Below, in pieces: positions 33,411 to 41,011 of a DNA stretch of 64,000 nt. The position numbers were made by a program, and so were the translations under genes. The stretch is from Verrucomicrobiota bacterium. Lineage in GTDB: Bacteria; Verrucomicrobiota; Kiritimatiellia; SS1-B-03-39; UBA6053. Under the pieces are notes generated by a model. It saw nothing but the letters and a program-made list of their open reading frames with translations. It did no database searches and had not been told where the DNA came from. Numbering within the stretch: the first letter of the stretch is position 1; each line of letters starts with the position of its first letter. The stretch covers positions 1 through 64,000 of the forward strand of contig JAFIGD010000013.1 in assembly GCA_020831625.1 (NCBI GenBank). Reading direction: 5' to 3'.

Positions 33411-34137
33411 CGAACCGATCCGTCTCAACCGCTACCTGGCCCAGTGCGGGCTGGGATCGCGCCGCGCCTGCGACCGTTTGATCGAAGGCGGGCTGGTCGC
33501 GATAGACGGAACACCCGTCACCTCTTTAGGGGTGCGGGTGTTTCCTTTTCGGGATCATGTGACGGTGGACGGCCGGCCGGTCCGTCTTGAATCCACGCGG
33601 GTGCTGATGGTGCACAAGCCGCGCAATATTCTCTGCACGGCTCACGACCCCGAGGGGCGGCGGACAATTCTGGAAATGCTGCCGGAGGCCTGGCAGGGAC
33701 TCCGGCTGTATCCGGTGGGGCGTTTGGACCGCAACAGCGAGGGGCTGATTCTGGTGACCAATGACGGCGAACTGGCGAATCATTTGATGCATCCGAGGTA
33801 TCACGTGGAGAAAGAGTATATTGTCTGGCTGCGGCTGCCCTTGCAGGAGGATCAGATCCGTGCGATGTTGCGGGGAGTGATGGAGCGCGGGGAGCGTCTC
33901 GCGGCGCTGCGGATCGCGCCGGTGCCCACCAAGGGCCGGTATGCCTGCTACAGCATGGTGCTGGGGGAGGGGCGAAACCGGCATATCCGGCGGATGTGCG
34001 AGACGGTGGAGGCCTCGGTGGCACGGATCAAGCGGATTCGGCTCGGCGGGTTGTCGCTGGGCGAGCTTCCGGTGGGGTCCTGCCGGGAACTGACCGCCCG
34101 GGAACTGACATTTCTTCGCAAGGATGTGGGGTTGTAG
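33364..34137 (+). CDS. rluB: 23S rRNA/16S rRNA pseudouridine synthase, RsuA/RluB family
   Basis: About 257 residues. An S4 RNA-binding domain comes first (IRLNRYLAQCGLGSRRACDRLI), then the catalytic domain with GRLDRNSEGLILVTNDGEL, whose Asp is the nucleophile, and the R-H-I-R-R-M motif GRNRHIRRMCE. It isomerises a uridine in rRNA, by analogy U2605 of 23S rRNA for RluB. The start is uncertain: ATG 33364 lies inside the small basic protein gene; the protein proper begins near the NEPIRLNRYL residues at about 33412, so a start between the two is possible. Family certain, RluB versus RsuA less so. Confidence 0.85.
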   Translation: MATVPSDCAKPKPSNNEPIRLNRYLAQCGLGSRRACDRLIEGGLVAIDGTPVTSLGVRVFPFRDHVTVDGRPVRLESTRVLMVHKPRNILCTAHDPEGRRTILEMLPEAWQGLRLYPVGRLDRNSEGLILVTNDGELANHLMHPRYHVEKEYIVWLRLPLQEDQIRAMLRGVMERGERLAALRIAPVPTKGRYACYSMVLGEGRNRHIRRMCETVEASVARIKRIRLGGLSLGELPVGSCRELTARELTFLRKDVGL

Positions 34138-34140
34138 GGG

Positions 34141-34443
34141 ATGGATTCTGAAGAGCGCTCTCTGCGGATTGTCTGGTCGCTTGACGGCGGACTGTGCGCG
34201 CTGAACGGACTGTTTTTTTACCTGTTGTGCATTGTGAGTCCGTTGATCGGCCCCGCCGCCCGGGCGGGGGAGTCGTTCCGCACCGTCAATGGCGTGATCT
34301 ATGGCGCGGTTTGGCTGCCGACAATCGTTTTGTCTGTTCGCGGCTGTCTCCGCGGAAAACGGAAGCATAAAACGCTCTTTCGGGTGTCGGCCGCGCTGCT
34401 CTCCGGATCGCTTATTCTGCCGATATTGCTTCTGCGGGGATAA
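34141..34443 (+). CDS. Small membrane protein of unknown function
   Basis: A 100-residue protein with three predicted membrane helices (about 17-35, 52-68, 80-98) separated by short charged loops (RGCLRGKRKHK). It begins 3 bases after the RluB-like stop, so it is probably translated from the same mRNA. No recognised family. Confidence 0.55.
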   Translation: MDSEERSLRIVWSLDGGLCALNGLFFYLLCIVSPLIGPAARAGESFRTVNGVIYGAVWLPTIVLSVRGCLRGKRKHKTLFRVSAALLSGSLILPILLLRG

Positions 34444-34481
34444 GTTCGGGCGGTTTGCGTTAAAATCCTGCCACAAAAGGC

Positions 34482-34549
34482 TTGCATCCCCCGAAGATTC
34501 CCGTTGATATTGATTCAGTTATCGCCCGCAACCTTTTCCGGAGTTTTAC
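34482..34549 (+). promoter_or_regulatory. Candidate promoter and Shine-Dalgarno of the OmpA-like gene
   Basis: TTGCAT (34482-34487), 17 bases, TGATAT (34505-34510), then a leader of about 35 bases ending in CCGGAG 7 bases before the ATG. This is an ordinary leadered mRNA, unlike the accessory genes. Confidence 0.35.
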
Positions 34550-36052
34550 ATGACCCCCACCCGCTATCTTTCCACGTTTCTATTAATGTTTTTGGGTTTT
34601 GGCCTGACCGCCCAGGCGCAGAACGATTTATTTGAGCGCGCGCCCTGGAGTTACAGTGTCGGTTTAGGGATTATTGACTTTGAAGGGGACTGGGAAGTGG
34701 AGGACAGCACCTTCATCACCTTCCGCGCGATGTACAACATCGACAAGCGCTGGGGCTGGGAGGGGATTCTGGATATTTTCCCGGAACTCAAAGGGAAATC
34801 CGGCGAGAATCCCGAGCGTCGCCGGCTGGGCGGCAACGTGGGGCTGGAGCCGGATGCGGAAACGGCCTGGGGATTCCGTCTGGGGTTTGATTTGAACTAC
34901 CATCTGCGGACCATCGAAAATCTTCGATGGGACCCGTATTTAAGTCTGGGCCTGGGGTATTCCTACATTTCCGAAGAAATCCGCATGGGCCGCAATGATT
35001 TGCTGGTGTATGCCGGCGGCGGGATGATGTATCACTTCGGAGACGCCTGGGCGCTGCGCGCGGATGCTCAAACCCAGGTGGTCAGCCGCCAGACCGATTT
35101 TAACCTGCTCTACAGCATGGGGATCAATTATCGGCCCGGGACCGCCCGTCCGCCGGAATTCAGTTTGACCGGATTTTCCCGCACCCTGGATTCGGACGGG
35201 GACGGACTCACGGACTGGGAGGAGATTCATGTGTACGGAACCGATCCCCACAACTGGGACACGGACGGGGACGGCCTTTCGGACGGGGATGAGGTGCACA
35301 AATACGGGACCGATCCGCTCAATCCGGACACGGACGGAGACGGGCTGACCGACTGGGAGGAAATCTACGTGTACGGCACCGACCCGCTGAATCCGGACAC
35401 GGACGGAGACGGGCTGACCGACGGCGAGGAAGTCCTGATTTACGGGACTGATCCGCTCAATCCCGACACCGACGGCGACGGACTTTCGGACGGGGATGAG
35501 GTGAATATTTACGGAACCGATCCGCTCAATCCCGACACCGACGGCGACGGACTGACCGACGGCGAGGAGGTCCTCATTTACGGAACCGATCCGCTGAACC
35601 CCGACACGGACGGGGGCGGGGTTTCCGACGGGCACGAGGTGCTCATAGACGGGACCGATCCGTTGGATCCCCAGGATGACTTCCTTCGCTTCGAAATCAA
35701 TATTGAATTCGATGTCGATAAGGCCACCATCCGCCAGGTCAACATTGAGGAACTCCGGCATGTGATCGGGTTGATGGAAAGTGTGCCTCGGTCCACGGCG
35801 GTGGTCGAAGGTCACGCTGACCGTCGGCCCACCTCGGACCGCAATTACAACCTGCGTCTTTCCCAGCGCCGGGCCGAGGCGGTTCGCCAGTTCATGCTGG
35901 ACAACAGTTTGATCACCGGAGATCGGATTGTGGCCCGCGGCTTTGGATTTGACATGCCCCGCGCTCCGAACGACACCGAGGAGAACATGCAGCGGAACCG
36001 TCGGGTGGAAATCTATGTCAACCGGAACAGTCCGGTCGAGCCTGCCCGATGA
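34550..36052 (+). CDS. OmpA family outer membrane protein with thrombospondin type 3 repeats
   Basis: A 500-residue protein: signal peptide (1-23, ending AQA); beta-barrel-like N-terminal domain (about 30-205); seven or so TSP3-type calcium-binding repeats of the form [20 protein letters not shown] (about 215-385); and a C-terminal OmpA peptidoglycan-binding domain ([10 protein letters not shown] ... [25 protein letters not shown] ... RNRRVEIYV). It would anchor the outer membrane to peptidoglycan through a calcium-stiffened linker. It overlaps the LysM gene by ATGA, so the two form an envelope operon. The near-identical DNA of the repeats may vary in copy number. Confidence 0.92.
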   Translation: MTPTRYLSTFLLMFLGFGLTAQAQNDLFERAPWSYSVGLGIIDFEGDWEVEDSTFITFRAMYNIDKRWGWEGILDIFPELKGKSGENPERRRLGGNVGLEPDAETAWGFRLGFDLNYHLRTIENLRWDPYLSLGLGYSYISEEIRMGRNDLLVYAGGGMMYHFGDAWALRADAQTQVVSRQTDFNLLYSMGINYRPGTARPPEFSLTGFSRTLDSDGDGLTDWEEIHVYGTDPHNWDTDGDGLSDGDEVHKYGTDPLNPDTDGDGLTDWEEIYVYGTDPLNPDTDGDGLTDGEEVLIYGTDPLNPDTDGDGLSDGDEVNIYGTDPLNPDTDGDGLTDGEEVLIYGTDPLNPDTDGGGVSDGHEVLIDGTDPLDPQDDFLRFEINIEFDVDKATIRQVNIEELRHVIGLMESVPRSTAVVEGHADRRPTSDRNYNLRLSQRRAEAVRQFMLDNSLITGDRIVARGFGFDMPRAPNDTEENMQRNRRVEIYVNRNSPVEPAR

Positions 36053-36867
36053 TGCTCAGACGGCTCACGATTGTGCGGGCTGTGCCCGGTCGGTTGCTCC
36101 GGCCGGGTTGTCTGGGGTTGGTGCTTTTTTTCGCAGCCTGCGGTCCCAAATTCGGCACGGACGCGCTCGAGCACAGGCATCCCCGCATGGAGGAGGCCGC
36201 GCGTTTGGTTCAGCAACAGGACTTGGAGGGCGCGATGGCGATTTACCGTCGGCTTCTGCGGCGGGAACCCGAATTCGCCACCGCGCACCTGCAGTTGGGG
36301 ATGGCGTATCAAACCCTGCGCGATCCGGTGGCGGCCGCGTACCATTTCCGACAGTATCTGGATCAGCGTCCGGAGGGGCCGAAGGCGGAAATTGTTGAAC
36401 AGATGCTGCAGAGTGAACTGATCCGTCTGGTGGATCAGCATCCCGCGATCCGGGCAATGCAGCCGCCGGACATTGTGGAGCTTCAGGACGAAATCGCACG
36501 GCTGCGTGAACAATTGCAGCACGCGCAAATGCGCCTTTCCCGCTCCGAGATTGAGGCGGAGCAAGCCCGTCGGAACGGAGTTCCTGAGCGTGCCGCTCCC
36601 CGTCGGGATTCCACGCCGGCTCCTGAGCCTGCTGATACGGCGGCGCGTGAGCGTACGGCACCGGTATCCGCTGAAACCACCCGCCCGCAGCAAGAGCCTG
36701 CAACGGCATCCCGGACCTATGTGGTCCGTCCGGGCGATAATTTGAGTCTGATTTCCCAGCGGATGTACAATACGCCCAACCGTTGGCGGGAGATTATGGA
36801 TGCAAACCGCGAAAAGCTTCCGAACGAGCGGAGCCTGCGGCCCGGTCAAACGCTGGTGATTCCGTAA
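36049..36867 (+). CDS. TPR and LysM domain lipoprotein
   Basis: A 272-residue lipoprotein (lipobox FFAAC, Cys near residue 31) with a short TPR-like region ([20 protein letters not shown] ... [12 protein letters not shown]), a coiled-coil stretch ([20 protein letters not shown]), a disordered Pro/Ala/Glu segment, and a C-terminal LysM domain ([18 protein letters not shown] ... [10 protein letters not shown]) that binds peptidoglycan. It is translationally coupled to the OmpA/TSP3 gene. Likely a periplasmic scaffold linking envelope layers. Confidence 0.88.
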   Translation: MMLRRLTIVRAVPGRLLRPGCLGLVLFFAACGPKFGTDALEHRHPRMEEAARLVQQQDLEGAMAIYRRLLRREPEFATAHLQLGMAYQTLRDPVAAAYHFRQYLDQRPEGPKAEIVEQMLQSELIRLVDQHPAIRAMQPPDIVELQDEIARLREQLQHAQMRLSRSEIEAEQARRNGVPERAAPRRDSTPAPEPADTAARERTAPVSAETTRPQQEPATASRTYVVRPGDNLSLISQRMYNTPNRWREIMDANREKLPNERSLRPGQTLVIP

Positions 36868-36930
36868 GACTCCGATCTGACAAATTTGTAAACCTGTCCG
36901 GCAGAAACACAATTCTTTTTGAATTGTTTC

Positions 36931-36964
36931 TTGCACGGCAAGATCAATCGAATAGGGTCAATGT
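36931..36964 (+). promoter_or_regulatory. Leaderless promoter
   Basis: TTGCAC (36931-36936), 16 bases, TAGGGT (36953-36958), with the -10 starting 12 bases before the ATG at 36965 and no Shine-Dalgarno. An AT-rich hairpin (36909-36927, ACAATTC/GAATTGT) just upstream may terminate the envelope operon. Confidence 0.5.
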
Positions 36965-37405
36965 ATGACGCAGTCACATCGCACGCAAAGCTCCCCGGAT
37001 TCGGTTCATTCCGAAGTGGACGGCTTGAAGCGGCGGCGTGTGATCAAGGCCCGTTCGCTGGAGCCTTTGGATCCCGGGCGCCGCTATGTGCCACCCGAGG
37101 CTTCCCGGGTGGGGTTTGTTCCCGGTTTTTTCAGTTGGTCGTGGGGTGTGGCCAAACCGGGACGCGAGCATGGCCGGAAGGTCAAAGTCGGCCGCGGCGC
37201 GTTTGAACCGGACGGTTTGCGGGCTCCCACCCAGCATCATCGAAAAAAAGCCCGGTTTAATCAGTATTTCGAGCTGGGAACAGGGATCAATTTTCCGACC
37301 GTTGAGATCAGTCAGGAAGACCGGATCCGGCGCAACCGGATTATTTTCCTGGTGTCGCTGGCGGCGGTGATCGGCTACTGCGCCTACTGGCTGCTTTCGG
37401 CCTGA
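36965..37405 (+). CDS. Hypothetical C-terminally anchored membrane protein
   Basis: A 146-residue protein, strongly basic and probably disordered for the first ~115 residues, with one membrane helix at the end (about 127-144, IIFLVSLAAVIGYCAYWLLS). A tail-anchored topology would leave the basic part in the cytoplasm, able to bind RNA, DNA or membrane lipids. No family recognised. It is transcribed alone from a leaderless-type promoter and converges with plsC. Confidence 0.6.
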   Translation: MTQSHRTQSSPDSVHSEVDGLKRRRVIKARSLEPLDPGRRYVPPEASRVGFVPGFFSWSWGVAKPGREHGRKVKVGRGAFEPDGLRAPTQHHRKKARFNQYFELGTGINFPTVEISQEDRIRRNRIIFLVSLAAVIGYCAYWLLSA

Positions 37406-37417
37406 CGGGCGGGGGAT

Positions 37418-38149
37418 TTATTCGGATTCCAGCAAACCGGAGCGAATTCGGTCCCGCACCAGATCATGGAGGCGGGCCAGTTCTTCGGCGGATAGCGCTT
37501 TGGGGTCGATGGCGGAGTGCAGCACCATGCGGACCTTCCCGCCGGGAAAGAGCATTTTCCCTTTGGTTTTCAGCTTCCAGGTTCCCTGCAGGGTGACCGG
37601 CTGAATCCGGACTCCGGCTTTCTGGGCGATGTTCAGGCTTCCTTTTGCGAACGGCCCCAGTTCGTCCGAACCGCTTCGGGTGCCCTCCGGAAAAATCACC
37701 ATGCTTTGACCCTGCTTCAGGGTTTCGATGGTTTCCCGAACCTGTGCGACCTGTTTGCGCTTGTCCTCCCGGTCCAGAAAAATGCAGCCCGTGAGCCGCA
37801 TCCACCGGCTGAGGAGCGGGAGGTTCGCCAGTTCTTTTTTGGCCACAAAGCCGCAGGATCTTCCCGCATAGCCGGCCAGCAGGGGGATATCGAAGTCCGC
37901 CTGGTGATTGGAGACGATCAGCATCACCTCGCCGGGGGCGGCGTCGCTGTGGTCGATCCGCTCCAGCCGCGCGCCCGCAAGTCTGCAGACGGATTTGCCC
38001 CAGAGGCGGATGACGGGATAGACTTTTCCGCGGACCGATTCCGGTCCCTGACGGCGGGCCTTCCATTGAAAGGTGACCAAAAGAGGCAAAATCAGGAGCT
38101 GATACAGACAGAAACCTGTAAAAAAGAATAGCGTTCTCAGGAAAGTCAT
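37418..38149 (-). CDS. plsC: 1-acyl-sn-glycerol-3-phosphate acyltransferase (PlsC family)
   Basis: A 243-residue membrane-associated acyltransferase: an N-terminal hydrophobic helix (FLRTLFFFTGFCLYQLLILPLL), the NHQADFD (H-X4-D) catalytic motif near residue 83, and FPEGTRSG near 148 for glycerol-phosphate binding. It adds the second acyl chain to make phosphatidic acid. It faces away from the HAD phosphatase gene. TATACA lies immediately before its ATG, too close to act as its -10 box. Confidence 0.93.
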   Translation of the reverse strand: MTFLRTLFFFTGFCLYQLLILPLLVTFQWKARRQGPESVRGKVYPVIRLWGKSVCRLAGARLERIDHSDAAPGEVMLIVSNHQADFDIPLLAGYAGRSCGFVAKKELANLPLLSRWMRLTGCIFLDREDKRKQVAQVRETIETLKQGQSMVIFPEGTRSGSDELGPFAKGSLNIAQKAGVRIQPVTLQGTWKLKTKGKMLFPGGKVRMVLHSAIDPKALSAEELARLHDLVRDRIRSGLLESE

Positions 38150-38239
38150 TGTATAGGAAAGGGGCTGTTTGTGGATCGGGGAGGCTTTTCTCCTATACGG
38201 TTTCGGAGACGGGATGCCACAACAAAATCTACCCAGGAT

Positions 38240-38875
38240 ATGGAATCATTGTTTCGTTTATCAGAATCTCTTGAAGGCTTGCCGGCATCGGCAAAGGCCT
38301 TTCTTTTTGATTGCGATGGAACCCTGATCGACACGATGACCCTTCATTTTGAGTCCTGGGAGCGGGTTTTACAGGAGCACGGCGCGGTGACCGGGGTGGA
38401 CTATGGCGCGTTTCTGGAACTCGGCGGGATGTCCGGGCATGAAGTGGCGGAGCGGCTCTGCCGCATGACCGGCGCGCCTTGTGTCAATCTGGACGGAATG
38501 GTGCAGCGGAAGCGTGAATTGTTTCATGAGGCGGTGGACCACTGTAAAGCAATTCCGCAGGTTGCGGACTTCGCGCGCCGGGTGTCGGAAACGCACGGGG
38601 TGGCGGTGGTCAGCGGGGGGCACCGCTCGGCGGTGCTGCGTTCGCTGGAGGCGACCGGGATGACGGATCTGTTCGGGGTGGTGGTCACGCCGGACATGGT
38701 TGTGAACGGGAAGCCCGCGCCGGATATGTATCTGCTGGCGGCGGAGCGCCTGGGGATTGATCCCCGGGACTGCATTGTTTTTGAAGACGGTTTGCCGGGG
38801 ATTGAGGCCGCCCGGGCTGCTGGAATGCGTGTAATTGTTGTCGAACCGAAAGCGGCCTTGAATCCCTGCCCGTAA
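38240..38875 (+). CDS. HAD family phosphatase / beta-phosphoglucomutase-like
   Basis: A 211-residue HAD hydrolase. FLFDCDGTLIDTMTLH holds the nucleophile and acid/base Asp pair, VVSGGHRSAV is motif II, and VFEDGLPGIEAARAAGMRVI is motif IV. The cap and the motif set match beta-phosphoglucomutase-like or sugar-phosphate phosphatases. The start at 38240 is preceded by CCCAGGAT. Fourteen to twenty bases downstream begins the DEAD helicase gene, so they may be co-transcribed. Substrate not determinable. Confidence 0.85.
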   Translation: MESLFRLSESLEGLPASAKAFLFDCDGTLIDTMTLHFESWERVLQEHGAVTGVDYGAFLELGGMSGHEVAERLCRMTGAPCVNLDGMVQRKRELFHEAVDHCKAIPQVADFARRVSETHGVAVVSGGHRSAVLRSLEATGMTDLFGVVVTPDMVVNGKPAPDMYLLAAERLGIDPRDCIVFEDGLPGIEAARAAGMRVIVVEPKAALNPCP

Positions 38876-38894
38876 TCCGGGCCAGAAAGTGACT

Positions 38895-41003
38895 ATGCCT
38901 GCAAAAATATTTCAGAAAGTTCGCACCCTGTTAAAACCCAAGGGTGATGCCGCGGCCCCCGCCGCGCCCGTTAAATCCGAGTCCGCCGCCGCTCCCGCGC
39001 CCGCTCCCGCGCCCGCTCCGACTCCCGCACCGGTTGCCGGGGCGGTGAAAACTCCGGCCCGGGCCAAAGCCGCGCCGGCCGCCGCGCCGGCCGCCGCGCC
39101 GGAATCCGCCCGGGAAGCCGCGAAGGAATCCGCCCGGGAAGCCGCCAAGGAATCCCCCAAAAAAGCCTCCTCGCGGAAGGGTTCAACCGATCAGGCTTCC
39201 GCCGGACCGTTGCCGGAGGCTTTGCGGCAGATTAAAGAGGTCCGGGCCGGAGGCGCTCAGGAGGAATGGCGTCCCACCCGCAGGCGTCAGCCCGCCAGGG
39301 CCGCTCAATCCGACGGGGAGAGCGCCCCGCGCCGTGCCGCCGCTTCCGCCGACACGCCGGAAGGGGAGCGTCCCGCCCGCCGCCGCCGCACCCGCAAGCC
39401 GCGGAGTGAAGACGCGCCCGCCGCCGCCGCACCTGAGGGAACCGGCGGAAACGGGGAGGACCGCGGGAGCACCGAATCGAAACGGCCGCGGCGAACCCGC
39501 CGTCCGTCCTCAGAGCAGCAAACCGACGGCGATGCGAAACCGGAGCGCGCCGGCCGGGACCGTTCCGAACGGTCGGATCGCGGAGGAAACCGCGGGAAAC
39601 AGGCTAAAGGCTTTTCCTTCCCCCGTCCGAAAGAGGCGCATGGCGATTGGTCCCGGGAGTCGTACGCGGTTCCGGAAGCGGAAGGGAAGACCCGCTTTAC
39701 CGATTTGGATCTTGCCGACGAACTGTTGCATGCGGTGTCGGATTTGGGCTACAAGTATGCCACCCCGATTCAGGCCGGCATTCTGCCGGCGCTGCTGAAC
39801 GGACAGGACGGTCTCGGTCAGGCCCAGACGGGCACCGGAAAAACCGCCGCGTTTCTGCTGGCGAGTTTCACCCGGATGCTGCGCAATCCCCGGCCGGACT
39901 CCAAAAACGGCAGTCCCCGGATTCTGATTATCGCGCCGACGCGGGAACTGGTGCTGCAAATCGAGGAGGAGGCCGCGATTCTCGGGAAATACACCCCTTT
40001 CCAGACCCTGCCGGTGTACGGCGGCCTGGATTTTGAAGCGCAAATGGACGCGCTGCGGAACAATGTGGTGGATCTGGTGGTGGCCACGCCCGGCCGGCTG
40101 ATTGATTTCCTCCGCAAAAAGGTCATCAACCTTTCCGATGTGGAAACCCTGGTGCTGGACGAGGCCGACCGCATGCTGGACATGGGATTCATTCCCGATG
40201 TGAAGCGGATTGTTTACGCCACTCCGCACAAGGACAAGCGGCAAACTCTGTTTTTCAGCGCGACGTTCACCGATGATGTGCGCCGGTTGGCGGAATCCTG
40301 GACCCGGAATCCGGTTTCGGTGGTGATCGAACCCGAAAATGTCGCCGCCGACACCGTGGACCAGACGGTTTACATCATTACGGATGAGCAGAAGTTTCCT
40401 CTGACCGTGAATCTGCTGCGCAAACTGCAGCCCGCCCGCTGTCTGATTTTCGCGAACCGCCGGGACAGTTCCCAGTATTTGTGCGACCGTCTGCGCGACT
40501 ACGAGTTTTCGTCGGCGCTGTTGACGGGCGCGGTTCCCCAGGCGAAGCGGGTGAAAACGCTGGAGGATTTCAAAAGCGGCGCGGTTCCGATTCTGGTGGC
40601 CACGGATGTCGCCGGACGCGGAATTCACGTGGAGGATGTCAGCCTGGTGATCAACTTCAATCTTCCGGAGGACGCCGAGGATTATGTTCACCGGATCGGC
40701 CGGACCGGCCGCGCCGGGGCGGAAGGGCGTTCGATTTGCTTTGCCGACGAGATGGATTCGATGCTGATTCCGGATATCGAAACCTATCTGGGCCGTCCGC
40801 TGGTCTGCACCCATCCTGAAGAGGAATGGCTGACGATTGAGGAGCGGGAGCGCACGCACCACAAGGCCAGGTCCCGCGAGCGCGCCGAGGGCGGTGGCGG
40901 CGGGCGTGGCGGTTCCCGCGGTGGCGGCGGCGGCCGTGGCGGTCCCCGTGGCGGTGGAGGCCGGGGCGGGCCCCGTGGCGGTGGCGGTCGCGGCCGTCGC
41001 TGA
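38895..41003 (+). CDS. DEAD-box ATP-dependent RNA helicase with RGG tail
   Basis: A 702-residue helicase. Residues ~1-250 are low complexity, first Ala/Pro/Lys-rich, then Arg/Ser/Glu-rich, and likely disordered. The core (about 258-640) has AQTGTGKT, PTRELVLQIE, DEADRMLDMGF, SATF and HRIGRTGRAG in order. The C terminus is a Gly-Arg (RGG) tail. It is in the RhlE/RhlB group, acting in RNA unwinding, ribosome assembly or RNA decay. RGG tails bind RNA and can promote condensates. I start at ATG 38895 although an in-frame GTG lies 6 bases upstream. Confidence 0.93.
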   Translation: MPAKIFQKVRTLLKPKGDAAAPAAPVKSESAAAPAPAPAPAPTPAPVAGAVKTPARAKAAPAAAPAAAPESAREAAKESAREAAKESPKKASSRKGSTDQASAGPLPEALRQIKEVRAGGAQEEWRPTRRRQPARAAQSDGESAPRRAAASADTPEGERPARRRRTRKPRSEDAPAAAAPEGTGGNGEDRGSTESKRPRRTRRPSSEQQTDGDAKPERAGRDRSERSDRGGNRGKQAKGFSFPRPKEAHGDWSRESYAVPEAEGKTRFTDLDLADELLHAVSDLGYKYATPIQAGILPALLNGQDGLGQAQTGTGKTAAFLLASFTRMLRNPRPDSKNGSPRILIIAPTRELVLQIEEEAAILGKYTPFQTLPVYGGLDFEAQMDALRNNVVDLVVATPGRLIDFLRKKVINLSDVETLVLDEADRMLDMGFIPDVKRIVYATPHKDKRQTLFFSATFTDDVRRLAESWTRNPVSVVIEPENVAADTVDQTVYIITDEQKFPLTVNLLRKLQPARCLIFANRRDSSQYLCDRLRDYEFSSALLTGAVPQAKRVKTLEDFKSGAVPILVATDVAGRGIHVEDVSLVINFNLPEDAEDYVHRIGRTGRAGAEGRSICFADEMDSMLIPDIETYLGRPLVCTHPEEEWLTIEERERTHHKARSRERAEGGGGGRGGSRGGGGGRGGPRGGGGRGGPRGGGGRGRR

Positions 41004-41011
41004 ACGGCGAT

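Noticed and set aside
35195..35665. CRISPR-like direct repeats
   Set aside because: The repeats are in frame and encode calcium-binding TSP3 repeats in the OmpA-like protein; no spacers or cas genes.
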